Assembly: GCA_028696455.1 (NCBI GenBank)
Contig: JAQVGZ010000001.1
Coordinates: 34,585-98,584, forward strand
Source: Desulfotomaculaceae bacterium
GTDB lineage: Bacteria; Bacillota; Desulfotomaculia; Desulfotomaculales; Pelotomaculaceae
DNA length: 64,000 bases
Reading direction: 5' to 3'
Shown here piece by piece: positions 9,780 to 17,224 of this stretch (the first letter of the stretch is position 1; every line of letters starts with the position of its first letter). Under the pieces are notes generated by a model, which saw only the letters and a list, made by a program, of their open reading frames with translations, made no database searches and was not told where the DNA came from. Both the position numbers and the translations under genes were made by a program.

Positions 9780-10448
9780 ATGGCGTTTATAGATCTAATT
9801 AACGTTTCTTACAAATACCCCGGTCAACAAAGGACTATTTTACACGACATAAACTTAAGTATCTGGAATAGGGGGTGCACTGCGGTAACTGGGTCGAACG
9901 GAAGCGGTAAGACCACTCTTTCCAAACTGCTGTTGGGAATATTGACACCGGTAACCGGGCTGGTTAAATTAAACGGGCAACCGCTCACCTCCATGACCCT
10001 CCCCCAGATTGGCCGCCGGATCGGTTATGTTTTTCAAAACCCGGACAGGCAGATATTTTGTGCCACAGTAGAGGAAGAGATTAGCTTTGGCTTGCAGAAC
10101 CAAGGCCTGTCCCCAGACCAAGTGTTGCAAAAAGTAAAGGCTATTTTGGACTACTTTGAGTTGACCCGGTATGCCCATACCTTCCCCCTGGCCTTGAGCG
10201 CAGGGGAAAAAAGACGTCTGGCGATAGCGGCAGTTTTAGCCCTGGAACCGGATTTGCTTGTGCTTGATGAGCCGACCGCGGGCCTGGATCCTTATCGTAA
10301 AAGACTGCTTGGCGATTATCTGGAAAAGATTATTGCCTCCCACAAGGGTGTAGTAATCATTAGCCACGACCACCAATTCATAGCCAGATATGCGACCAGG
10401 TTTATCCGGCTCAAAAATGGTCAGGTTGTAGAAGGACAGGGAGCATAA
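9780..10448 (+). CDS. ECF-type/CbiO-like ABC transporter ATPase 2
   Basis: 222-residue ABC ATPase. Walker A GSNGSGKTT, Q-loop YVFQNPDRQ, signature LSAGEKRR, Walker B LLVLDEPTAGLDP, His switch ISHDHQ. The ORF track begins at TTG 9768, but GGGGG at 9770-9774 places the ATG at 9780 at proper spacing. The gap to the first ATPase is ~160 bp with no recognisable gene; the next gene (EcfT) starts 2 bp after the stop. Second half of the ATPase heterodimer in the ECF module. Confidence 0.88.
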   Translation: MAFIDLINVSYKYPGQQRTILHDINLSIWNRGCTAVTGSNGSGKTTLSKLLLGILTPVTGLVKLNGQPLTSMTLPQIGRRIGYVFQNPDRQIFCATVEEEISFGLQNQGLSPDQVLQKVKAILDYFELTRYAHTFPLALSAGEKRRLAIAAVLALEPDLLVLDEPTAGLDPYRKRLLGDYLEKIIASHKGVVIISHDHQFIARYATRFIRLKNGQVVEGQGA

Positions 10449-10450
10449 TC

Positions 10451-11329
10451 ATGAATAAGCTTGATCCCAGGACCAAAATAGTGATCATCCTATGCCTGTC
10501 GACCCTGGCCGTGGTATTAAATTCACCCATACCGCTGCTAGTATTGTTTGTCTTGACCCTGGTTATCTTGTCCACCTTTCGGATTAATTTTATCGGTATT
10601 ATGTTTAAATTTAAGAAATTGTTGCCGTTACTTTTAGTGATGCTTATTGTGCAAAGTGTTTTTGCGGCCGGGGGGGAAACGCTGCTTGCTTACAAAGGCA
10701 TTAACATCCTGACCTCAAATGGTTTTAATGCCGCCCTGTGTATTTTATTTAGAATGCTGATCTTATTCAGCTCAGCTATGCTGATCATGACCAGCAGCTC
10801 CAAAGATTATGTCCTGGCCCTGGTGCAGTTAAAAATACCTTACGAGATTGCGTTCATGGTCATGGTGGCCTTTCGCTTTCTGCCTGTTTTCCTGGAAGAA
10901 ATTAAAGATACCCTGATTGCTGTACAGCTCCGTGGTGTTGATTTGAAAAGAATTGCCTGGGGGAATAAAGTTAAGTTTTATACGCATTTTTTTACCCCTT
11001 TGCTCTGGAGCGTAATGCTCAAGGCCCGGCAGCTGGCCATTACCATGGAAGCAAGGGCGTTTAGAGTATACCGGAGGCGGACTTACTTGCGTGTTCTGCG
11101 ATACAGCGTGCTGGATTATTACGTGATGGCCTTTTTTTTATTAACAACAATAATGGTGCTGTTTTACGTTTCCCTGGACAAATTTTCACCGGGAATCTTT
11201 AGCATGACTGATCATTTCCAATTGTCACCGGGTAAGCCGCTGCTGACGACAGTAGCTTTACCAGTACTTCATTGCCAGAAATATAAAAAATGTCCGGATA
11301 GCTGTTCCAGCGGACTGATTAAGGAGTGA
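10451..11329 (+). CDS. ECF transporter transmembrane protein EcfT/CbiQ-like
   Basis: 292 residues with four to five predicted hydrophobic segments (e.g. IVIILCLSTLAVVLNSPIPL, LLLVMLIVQSVF, YYVMAFFLLTTIMVLFYV). The EcfT coupling motifs are visible: ALVQLKIPYEIAFM, the RG...K stretch in VQLRGVDLKR, and the AR motif in MEARAFRV. It couples the two ATPases to a substrate-capture S protein in the membrane. The C-terminal tail past the last helix contains three Cys (HCQKYKKCPDSC), which is unusual for the family and might be a metal-binding appendix (inference). It overlaps or abuts the MobB-like gene. Confidence 0.85.
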   Translation: MNKLDPRTKIVIILCLSTLAVVLNSPIPLLVLFVLTLVILSTFRINFIGIMFKFKKLLPLLLVMLIVQSVFAAGGETLLAYKGINILTSNGFNAALCILFRMLILFSSAMLIMTSSSKDYVLALVQLKIPYEIAFMVMVAFRFLPVFLEEIKDTLIAVQLRGVDLKRIAWGNKVKFYTHFFTPLLWSVMLKARQLAITMEARAFRVYRRRTYLRVLRYSVLDYYVMAFFLLTTIMVLFYVSLDKFSPGIFSMTDHFQLSPGKPLLTTVALPVLHCQKYKKCPDSCSSGLIKE

Positions 11330-11334
11330 GCATA

Positions 11335-12093
11335 TTGAAAGTATTTTCAGTTTACGGCCCCACCATGTCCGGAAAAACCACAACTATCGAAAATATTATC
11401 AGGGAGCTAAAGAAAAGGGGTAAAAAAGTTGGTTCAGTCAAGAATATACATTTCGAAAAATTTAGTCTTGATGATGAAGGGACAAATACCTGGAGGCATA
11501 AAGAGGCCGGCTCAGAGATGGTGGTAGCCAGGGGGCCGGCCGAGACAGACGTTCTGGTACCGCGGCAGCTGGGAATGGATCGGGTTTTAGATTTTTTTAA
11601 TCAGGAATATGATTATGTGGTTATTGAGGGTGTAGCTGACACCAATTTACCTAAAGTGCTCTGTGCTGATAACCTGGCGGATCTGGAAAGCCGGCTCAAC
11701 GATCTGGTGTTTGTAATTTCAGGCTGTATTTCCAACCAATTGACGGAGCATAAGGGTATCCCTGTGCTAAATGCCCTTGCCGCTGTGGAGAAACTGGTCG
11801 ATTTGATTGAGGAGCGTGTGACAGATGTAATGCCGTTTATTTACGGGCTGGAACAGTGCCGGGCCTGTGGCAGCGACTGCCGGGGTTTTGTGGTGCAGAC
11901 TTTAAAAAAAGAGAAAGCCCGCGAAGACTGTGTTTATGTAAAAAATGTGGTGTCAGTGATGGTTGGCCAGAGCGAGATAAAGGTTGATGTATTGTTTGAG
12001 AGAAAGTTAAAAGGCATTATAGAAGACCTGGCAGCCGGGTTAGATAGTTATAATGCAGAAGATGAAATACAAATTAGAATAAGAAAGCAATGA
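11335..12093 (+). CDS. MobB-like GTPase with C-terminal Cys motif
   Basis: About 252 residues. The N-terminal half is MobB/MobA-adaptor-like: P-loop GPTMSGKTT, then the KNIHFE and EGTNTWRHKEAGS blocks and DYVVIEG as in molybdopterin-guanine-dinucleotide biosynthesis MobB. The C-terminal ~80 residues add CRACGSDCRGF, a CxxCxxxC iron-sulfur- or zinc-like motif, and a domain I do not recognise. The ORF starts at GTG 11326 overlapping the ecfT stop, but AAGGAG at 11321-11326 favours TTG 11335. Its place directly after the ECF genes and after riboswitch A ties this operon to Mo/W cofactor metabolism. Confidence 0.75.
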   Translation: MKVFSVYGPTMSGKTTTIENIIRELKKRGKKVGSVKNIHFEKFSLDDEGTNTWRHKEAGSEMVVARGPAETDVLVPRQLGMDRVLDFFNQEYDYVVIEGVADTNLPKVLCADNLADLESRLNDLVFVISGCISNQLTEHKGIPVLNALAAVEKLVDLIEERVTDVMPFIYGLEQCRACGSDCRGFVVQTLKKEKAREDCVYVKNVVSVMVGQSEIKVDVLFERKLKGIIEDLAAGLDSYNAEDEIQIRIRKQ

Positions 12094-12139
12094 TGTGCAG
12101 GCATTAGATATATAAATTATTACACTTAAGGAAGTAAAT

Positions 12140-12898
12140 ATGGTGAATTTGAACGATAAGTTAGAAAGGGCGCTGAAAGTAAAGGTTATATCTTTAGAAA
12201 AGAGAATTAGTAAGCGCAATAATGTATATCTCGCGGCGGTAAATACCAAACATAATTTAAGAAAAAAGTATATTGTCAAGGAATATAAAGACTGGCCGGC
12301 AGGGAATGAAGTCTTCATCTTGCATATACTAAAACAGCGCGGACTGAAAGTGCCGCAAGTAATATGGTATGATGACAAAATTTTAATAATGGAGTATATT
12401 CACGGCTTATTGTTGGCTGAATTGCTGTTAGATCGGGAATCGGATCAGGAATTATGGATTAATGCCCTTGCCGAATGGCTTCACGAACTGCATAGCTGTA
12501 TGAAAATAAAAAATAAGAATCCGTCTGAACAAACCTGTCTATGTATGGCCGATTTAAATTTGCGAAATTTTATTTTTGATGGTCGCATATTTTATGGAAT
12601 CGATTTTGAAAATGTATCATTTTATCCGCCGGAAAGGGATTTAGGAGTGATTTGTGCGTTCATCCTTAATAATGACCCGATGTTTACCAGGTGGAAATAT
12701 AACATCTGTAGCTTACTGATTAGTCGCTATGACAAAATACTTATTAATGAGTGTGGATCTAGACTTAATCCCGGGTTGATCTGGTTCTATTTGATTAAAG
12801 AGCTTAAAGCTGCTGCAGAAAGGAGAAAACCGCAGCGTGAGTTGCTAAACGACAAAATAAAACAACTGCAATATAGCAGTATTTTTCAGGCATATTGA
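12140..12898 (+). CDS. Phosphotransferase/kinase-like protein (APH/RIO-type fold)
   Basis: 252 residues. Kinase-like features: YIVKEYK (candidate catalytic lysine), MEYIHGLLLAELL hinge, WLHELH, the catalytic-loop-like ADLNLRNF (D...N), and IDFENV in place of the DFG/DFD metal-binding motif. Most like lipopolysaccharide-kinase/aminoglycoside-phosphotransferase small kinases; substrate unknown. ATG with AAGGAAG upstream. It starts 46 bp after the MobB-like gene, so it may be the last gene of that operon. AT-richer than its neighbours. Confidence 0.6.
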   Translation: MVNLNDKLERALKVKVISLEKRISKRNNVYLAAVNTKHNLRKKYIVKEYKDWPAGNEVFILHILKQRGLKVPQVIWYDDKILIMEYIHGLLLAELLLDRESDQELWINALAEWLHELHSCMKIKNKNPSEQTCLCMADLNLRNFIFDGRIFYGIDFENVSFYPPERDLGVICAFILNNDPMFTRWKYNICSLLISRYDKILINECGSRLNPGLIWFYLIKELKAAAERRKPQRELLNDKIKQLQYSSIFQAY

Positions 12899-13007
12899 GA
12901 CCTTACAGGCACCTAGCAGTGCAAAATTTAATGTTTTTCCGGTAAATATTTGCGTATAGTTTTATATTTTGATAAAATACTCACCAAAATCAATGGAGGT
13001 GAGTATT

Positions 13008-13235
13008 ATGACTGGTGGAAAAATATTTGTTCGTGAAAGGCGCAAAGTAGGAGAAAAGGAGAAAAAGCCGCGCTATTTTGTGGTGGCGGTGGCGGATGTG
13101 GATCTTAAAATCAGGGCCAGGCATATAAGAAAGCAGGAAATAGAGGAGATTGCCAGTGTCATCGGGGCCGACGTCATCTACCTGCAAGCCGGAAAAGACA
13201 ACCAGGAAGATGATGTGGATGATGACGATGAATAG
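13008..13235 (+). CDS. Small protein with acidic tail upstream of Mo-storage homologue
   Basis: 75-residue protein of unknown family. A basic N-terminal third (FVRERRKVGEKEKKPRYF) is followed by a compact alpha/beta stretch and an acidic tail EDDVDDDDE. The ORF track begins at 12969, but the strong GGAGGTGA at 12996-13003 points to ATG 13008. It lies 18 bp before the Mo/W-storage homologue, so the two are probably translated together and may act together. Nothing in it identifies a function. Confidence 0.65.
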   Translation: MTGGKIFVRERRKVGEKEKKPRYFVVAVADVDLKIRARHIRKQEIEEIASVIGADVIYLQAGKDNQEDDVDDDDE

Positions 13236-13253
13236 AAAAGAAGGTTTGAATAT

Positions 13254-14087
13254 ATGGCGTTAATCCGTGAGAAGGATAGTAAAAGGCTGCATATTAAAAG
13301 CAAGCTAATGGGCGAGACCCTGGTGGGAAAGACATTTCTTCAAAGCCTGGAGTACAGGGAAACCTATAAAATCTTGCCCGACGTTAATGTGCTTAAGATC
13401 GGCGGCCAGAGTATTACTGACATGGGTGCTAAGGCGGTCCTGCCCATTATCAAGGAGATTATCGAAAACGCCGGGCAACACAAAATGATCATCGCCACCG
13501 GTGGGGGGACCCGCTCCAGGCATGTTTATGCTATTGCCATGGAACTGGGTATGCCGACGGGGATAATATCAAAGCTGGGCCAGAGCATCTCCGAGCAAAA
13601 CGCCCTGATGCTAAGCGCACTCCTGATCTCGCATGGCGGGATCAAGGTAGGGCATGAGGACATTCCCAAACTGGGGGCCTATTTTAACCAGGGCTGCATT
13701 CCGGTGATTCACGGTATGCCGCCATATGGTTTCTGGGAGCACCCGCCGGAGGAAGGCCGCATTCCCAGCAACCGTACCGACGTCGGGACGTTTTTGCTTG
13801 CCGAGGTGATCGGCGCCAGACAGTGCATTTTTGTCAAAGACGTTGACGGCTTGTATACGGATAATCCAAAAGTCGATCCGGACGCCAATTTTATTCCTAA
13901 AATTGGCGCAAAAGAGTTGCTGGACAAGAACCAGGACGATCTGGTTGTGGAAAGGGTTGTGCTGGAGTTGCTGACCCGTGCTCAAAACATGAAGCAGCTG
14001 CAAGTGATCAACGGCACAATAGAGGGCAACATTACCAGAGCCTTAAATGGCGAGCATGTTGGAACGATTATCTATAAAGATGTATAA
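13254..14087 (+). CDS. Molybdenum/tungsten storage protein homologue (MosA/MosB family)
   Basis: 277-residue amino-acid-kinase-fold protein of the UMP-kinase-related type. The sequence follows the Azotobacter molybdenum storage protein subunits: LKIGGQS near the N-terminus, TGGGTRSRH (nucleotide loop), QNALML, HGMPPYGFW, RTDVGTFLLAE, FVKDVDGLYTDNPK and the C-terminal INGTIEGNITRALNGEHVGTII. In MoSto, alpha/beta subunits use ATP to pack polyoxomolybdate or -tungstate clusters in a hexameric cage. Only one MoSto-like subunit is present here, so a homo-oligomer or a partnership with the 13008 small protein is possible. Cytoplasmic. Ends before a terminator at 14127. A strong pointer that this locus handles Mo or W. 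Confidence 0.82.
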   Translation: MALIREKDSKRLHIKSKLMGETLVGKTFLQSLEYRETYKILPDVNVLKIGGQSITDMGAKAVLPIIKEIIENAGQHKMIIATGGGTRSRHVYAIAMELGMPTGIISKLGQSISEQNALMLSALLISHGGIKVGHEDIPKLGAYFNQGCIPVIHGMPPYGFWEHPPEEGRIPSNRTDVGTFLLAEVIGARQCIFVKDVDGLYTDNPKVDPDANFIPKIGAKELLDKNQDDLVVERVVLELLTRAQNMKQLQVINGTIEGNITRALNGEHVGTIIYKDV

Positions 14088-14126
14088 TAAAAACTTGAAG
14101 TGTATTGGCAGACTTATGTGCTTAGA

Positions 14127-14159
14127 AAAATCCCTTACCTCGGTGGGGGATTTTTTTTT
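14127..14159 (+). terminator. Terminator after Mo-storage homologue
   Basis: AAATCCC...GGGGATTT hairpin followed by nine Ts, 40 bp after the 14087 stop. Confidence 0.75.
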
Positions 14160-14292
14160 GAGATTCGATATTTAGGTGGTTATATTGTAGTTTGCGGAAC
14201 CTGTTTCAATAATATGCTATATTATACAACACGATCAGTAAGTTTTTTATCTTGCTGTTTAGCTTGACACAATTTGGCAGGAGGGAATATAG

Positions 14293-14873
14293 GTGACGTA
14301 TATAGTTCAAACGGGAGATACTTTTTTTACTATTGCAAAAAATTTTCTATAACCTTAGATGCCCTGATTGCTGCAAACCCACAGATTGAAAACCCGGGTC
14401 TAATCCTCTCGGGCCAGGTAATAAATATTCCGAATCAGGGTCAGGTGCAGGCACTAGCCTCATCTCCTCACGGAGGTAGAAAAAATACAGAACCAGGCAT
14501 ACTGGGAGAAAAACCCCTGCATGTTGTTGACATAACATGGGATGGCAAGGGGACTAAAGGTTTAACTGTAATTCCTAAAAAACCTACTTTAACAGTGGAG
14601 TTTAATAAAAACGTTGTCAGTGATGCAGTATGGGAGAATAATAGAAAAAGTATTTCCCGTAACAAAAAAACACCTATCTATGTAACCAGGATTAAGGACA
14701 ACGTTGATTTTTCCATGAGAAACAAAATATTTATTCAACCTGTAAATTTCCTTACCCCTGGGACTGTATATACCTTAAAAATATCACCGAATTTTAAATC
14801 AAAAGCCGGTGTCACTCTCGCAGGCAATATAGACGGATATGGTTATTCAATTGACTTAAGGACAGAAAGCTAG
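14293..14873 (+). CDS. LysM plus Big_5 protein interrupted by a -1 frameshift
   Basis: GTG 14293 has AGGAGGG at ideal spacing and reads MTYIVQTGDTFFTIAKNF, a LysM start, then stops at TAA 14350. A -1 shift at A_AAT_TTT (14340-14346) continues as SITLDALIAANPQIENPG...INIP, completing a textbook LysM domain. The downstream part (~residues 75-193) is a Big_5/SbsA-like Ig domain (LTVEFNKNVV ... GTVYTLKISPNFKSKAGVTL), close to the domain in the 19934 protein. Either the gene is translated by programmed -1 frameshifting, it carries a one-base deletion, or the homopolymer was miscalled. The ORF-track start at 14274 is out of frame with the LysM start. LysM suggests peptidoglycan attachment, but no signal peptide is seen. 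Confidence 0.65.
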
Positions 14874-14950
14874 TTTTTGTTGCCCGGGGCAAAAAAAGAT
14901 CCGGCAATGAAAGCCGGTAGGTACGGAGAGAGGAAAAATTTTTACTTAAT

Positions 14951-14990
14951 AAAAAAAGCTTTATCCTCATGTGAATAAGGATAAAGCTTT
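14951..14990 (-). terminator. Minus-strand terminator after riboswitch B
   Basis: 13-bp perfect stem AAAGCTTTATCCT/AGGATAAAGCTTT. On the minus strand it is followed by seven Ts. It lies 20 nt downstream of the minus-strand aptamer at 15011-15105. Confidence 0.75.
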
Positions 14991-15010
14991 ATAGCAAAAT
15001 AAAGCATTAT

Positions 15011-15105
15011 GTCTCCTTTCCAACATGGGAGGCAGACCAGTTTCCCGGTGTACCCTAACGGCCAGCAACCATACCTTTCGGCTTAGATTTAACTGGCTCG
15101 GAGAA
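15011..15105 (-). promoter_or_regulatory. Moco/Tuco-type riboswitch candidate, copy B (minus strand, no gene behind it)
   Basis: On the minus strand: TTCTCCGAGCCAG...CTGG arm containing GCCGAAAGG, then GGGTACACCGGGAAACTGGTCTGCC, CTCCCATGTTGGAAAGGAGAC. The outer stem is TTCTCC/GGAGAC (one weak pair at the end). Shares layout and the GGGAAAC, CTCCCAT and AAAGGAGA stretches with copies A and C. Downstream there is only a strong terminator (14951-14990) and then plus-strand genes, so it controls no obvious gene. It may be a relic, or a stand-alone ligand-binding or decoy RNA. Confidence 0.7.
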
Positions 15106-15235
15106 TTTATTTAATTGTATTTAATTGCATTAATATCACTTCTTCATTCCTTTCAAAATTCCTGCTACATAATAATATTCTAAAAAAAATTTTTCCTGTA
15201 GAAAAACGATACTACCATCACTGTTAACGAGAGTG

Positions 15236-15267
15236 TTACCGCGATGTTAATAGTGATAGCGCGGTAA
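15236..15267. repeat. Perfect inverted repeat
   Basis: TTACCGCG and CGCGGTAA flank a 16-nt spacer (ATGTTAATAGTGATAG) in the long intergenic region between riboswitch copies B and C. There is no T-run, so it is unlikely to be a terminator. It could be a DNA-binding site or an RNA hairpin; nothing decides. Confidence 0.5.
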
Positions 15268-15623
15268 TGTACTATGAAGCTTTATGTGTAGCTGTAGTCT
15301 ATATTATATGAGATCAGTTGGCGGCAGTAATAAAAAAAGCCTCGACTCAGAATGTGTACTGGGTGTCGCTGGTCAAACTAGGTTTTTTCCTAGTTAATAA
15401 AGGTTTTACCTCTAATAAATCAACCCGAACCACATTTATGGCTTCGGCATTTAGAACTGCAGCCATACTTAATAAAATACCATTATTAGGAAGGGGGCTA
15501 CGCTATAAAGCTCTGCAAATAGATTTTTTTATTTTAAACAACATCAGTTAGGATATTCCAAGAAATTATTGCAGGAATTTGTTACTTAATAGTCGAAAAA
15601 ATAAGCAATAAAGTACAAATAAT

Positions 15624-15719
15624 CTCTCCGATCCAAACTACCTAAAGCACTAAAGCAATGGTTTTTGGACGACAGGGTACACCAGGAAACAAGTGTGCCT
15701 TCCATTATGAAAAGGAGAG
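15624..15719 (+). promoter_or_regulatory. Moco/Tuco-type riboswitch candidate, copy C
   Basis: Outer stem CTCTCC/GGAGAG; a TCCAAA...TTTGGA arm; a GGTACAC/GTGTGCC arm with CAGGAAACAA; then TTCCATTATGAAAAGGAGAG. Same plan as copies A and B. A very strong terminator follows at 15733 and the first downstream gene is the 15931 mini-protein, then the DDTDS protein at 16249. Confidence 0.7.
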
Positions 15720-15732
15720 CTGGTTTATAAGT

Positions 15733-15778
15733 ATGCCGTGCCAGCTTTGTTTTTCGCAAAACTGGCACGGCATTTTTT
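15733..15778 (+). terminator. Terminator/expression platform of riboswitch C
   Basis: 12-bp stem ATGCCGTGCCAG/CTGGCACGGCAT, extendable through CTTTG/CAAAA, followed by six Ts, 13 nt after the aptamer. Typical attenuator placement. Confidence 0.8.
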
Positions 15779-15930
15779 AGGGACGTTATTAAAAATATAA
15801 AAGTGTGATATATACTGTGGCTATGGTAACAGATAAACAAAACAGCATGCTGATAGAATTGCAAAACAATGAAGATTGAATCATATTCTCGGAGCAAAAA
15901 TATTAGTTATTATAGCGGGGGGGGGAACTT

Positions 15931-16182
15931 ATGGATAATACCGTCAAAGAAGTTGTTTCAAAATATGTTAGAGAGACAGATGGCATCAAGTATTTTACCG
16001 GGGACAGCAGTGTCGGGGATGACCTCAATGCCACTGTGATTCTTGCCGAAACCTGTCCATATTATCAAGATGATGTAGAGGAGGAGTCTTTTCTTGAAGA
16101 TGCGTTGACCTGTTACAACTGTCGTTTCAGGAGGTGGGCCCGCTCCGGATTTAGCTGCTATAAAGGTTTTCCAATCAGTTAA
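15931..16182 (+). CDS. 83-residue Cys-containing protein behind riboswitch C
   Basis: Unrecognised small protein. Acidic, with four Cys in the second half: ETCPYYQ, LTCYNCRF and FSCYKGF. The spacing could bind zinc or an iron-sulfur cluster (inference). ATG with a nine-G run just upstream acting as Shine-Dalgarno. First gene after riboswitch C and 66 bp before the DDTDS protein, so a role in Mo/W or cofactor handling is suggested by position only. Confidence 0.6.
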   Translation: MDNTVKEVVSKYVRETDGIKYFTGDSSVGDDLNATVILAETCPYYQDDVEEESFLEDALTCYNCRFRRWARSGFSCYKGFPIS

Positions 16183-16248
16183 TATTTATAAACTGTAAAA
16201 GCAATGCCTTAGGCAGAACTTAAAAATGTCCTTGGGAGGTTTAAAAAA

Positions 16249-17001
16249 TTGATCAGGGTTTTATTGTGTGCTGATGATACTGACAGTATTGACAGTGCGT
16301 GGGGTACCGGTGAACTGGTCTACTCAATATCAGAGACAATGGAAAAACGCGGCTGGGGCAAGAGTTATGGTGTTACCAGGCACCAGTTGTTGATTCATCC
16401 AGATGTGCCGTACACCTCACATAACAGCTCCATGTGCTTTGCCGCAGACTTAAATGAATCGGATCTTAATGCTTTAACCAGTTACGCAATTGAGTATTTA
16501 TTTAAAGAAAGTGCGCCGGGGTCTGATCCAGGTCTGTGTATAGCAGTGCCTGATCGGCTCAAACAGCCTGATTTGCTTATTGCTTTTGGCCGAAAGGCCA
16601 AGGATGTTGTGGTAACCATGCAGGAGGCCTATAGCCTCGCGCGGCAGTTGGGTGTGCATCTTTCCGAACATGGTGGGACCGGTCAGGGGGTCATCGGTGC
16701 GCTTGCTGGAGTGGGTTTGCGCTTAAGCGGTAATGACGGCCGTTTGAGGGGTAGGCTGGAATTAATAAGCAAGAATGGTATAGCCGATGTTTCCAGTATT
16801 CTGGCACAGACCAATATAGCTCAGGTGCAGAGCCAGGACGGGGTTTTGCTGGCAGATGATGAGTTGGTGATGCTTGGGGATAAGGTAAAGCCGATTATGA
16901 TGGACGGAAAGTTTGTTTTACTGGTAGCTCCTATTAGTGCCGGAGGCGCTGGCGGTGCAAAATGGCAGACGCTAACCAAGCAGCAGTTAAAGAAATATTA
17001 A
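16249..17001 (+). CDS. DDTDS-motif protein, TiaS-like N-terminal domain
   Basis: 250 residues. N-terminal MIRVLLCADDTDSIDSAWGTGEL resembles the IGIDDTDS motif of TiaS (tRNA-Ile2 agmatinylcytidine synthetase) and related proteins. A middle block HLSEHGGTGQGVIGALAGVGLRLSG also fits that family. It is much shorter than archaeal TiaS and lacks its OB-fold/zinc-ribbon part, so it is probably not a tRNA enzyme. TTG start with GGGAGGT upstream. Position after the Moco-type riboswitch C and the 15931 protein hints at a pterin- or metal-linked job. Function unknown. Confidence 0.6.
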   Translation: MIRVLLCADDTDSIDSAWGTGELVYSISETMEKRGWGKSYGVTRHQLLIHPDVPYTSHNSSMCFAADLNESDLNALTSYAIEYLFKESAPGSDPGLCIAVPDRLKQPDLLIAFGRKAKDVVVTMQEAYSLARQLGVHLSEHGGTGQGVIGALAGVGLRLSGNDGRLRGRLELISKNGIADVSSILAQTNIAQVQSQDGVLLADDELVMLGDKVKPIMMDGKFVLLVAPISAGGAGGAKWQTLTKQQLKKY

Positions 17002-17224
17002 AGAAAGATTAAAGAATTTTTTGTTCCGGGAGACTGCCGGGCTTCCCGTTGTAGAATAAGGATGAGTTTAAATAAATTGATAGCTTGTTCTTCTTCCAAA
17101 TAGGGCCTGGGCAGAGTTTTAAATTTGCATAATTAATTCATTTAAAGGGGTGATTAAGAGAAAATTTACTAAGTTGGAGTTTGTAAACAGCATTTAATTG
17201 AATTCAAAAAAAAGGGGGCTAATC

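Noticed and set aside
15318-15551. 77-residue ORF between riboswitches B and C
   Set aside because: No Shine-Dalgarno, TTG start, composition like intergenic AT-rich DNA and no family resemblance.
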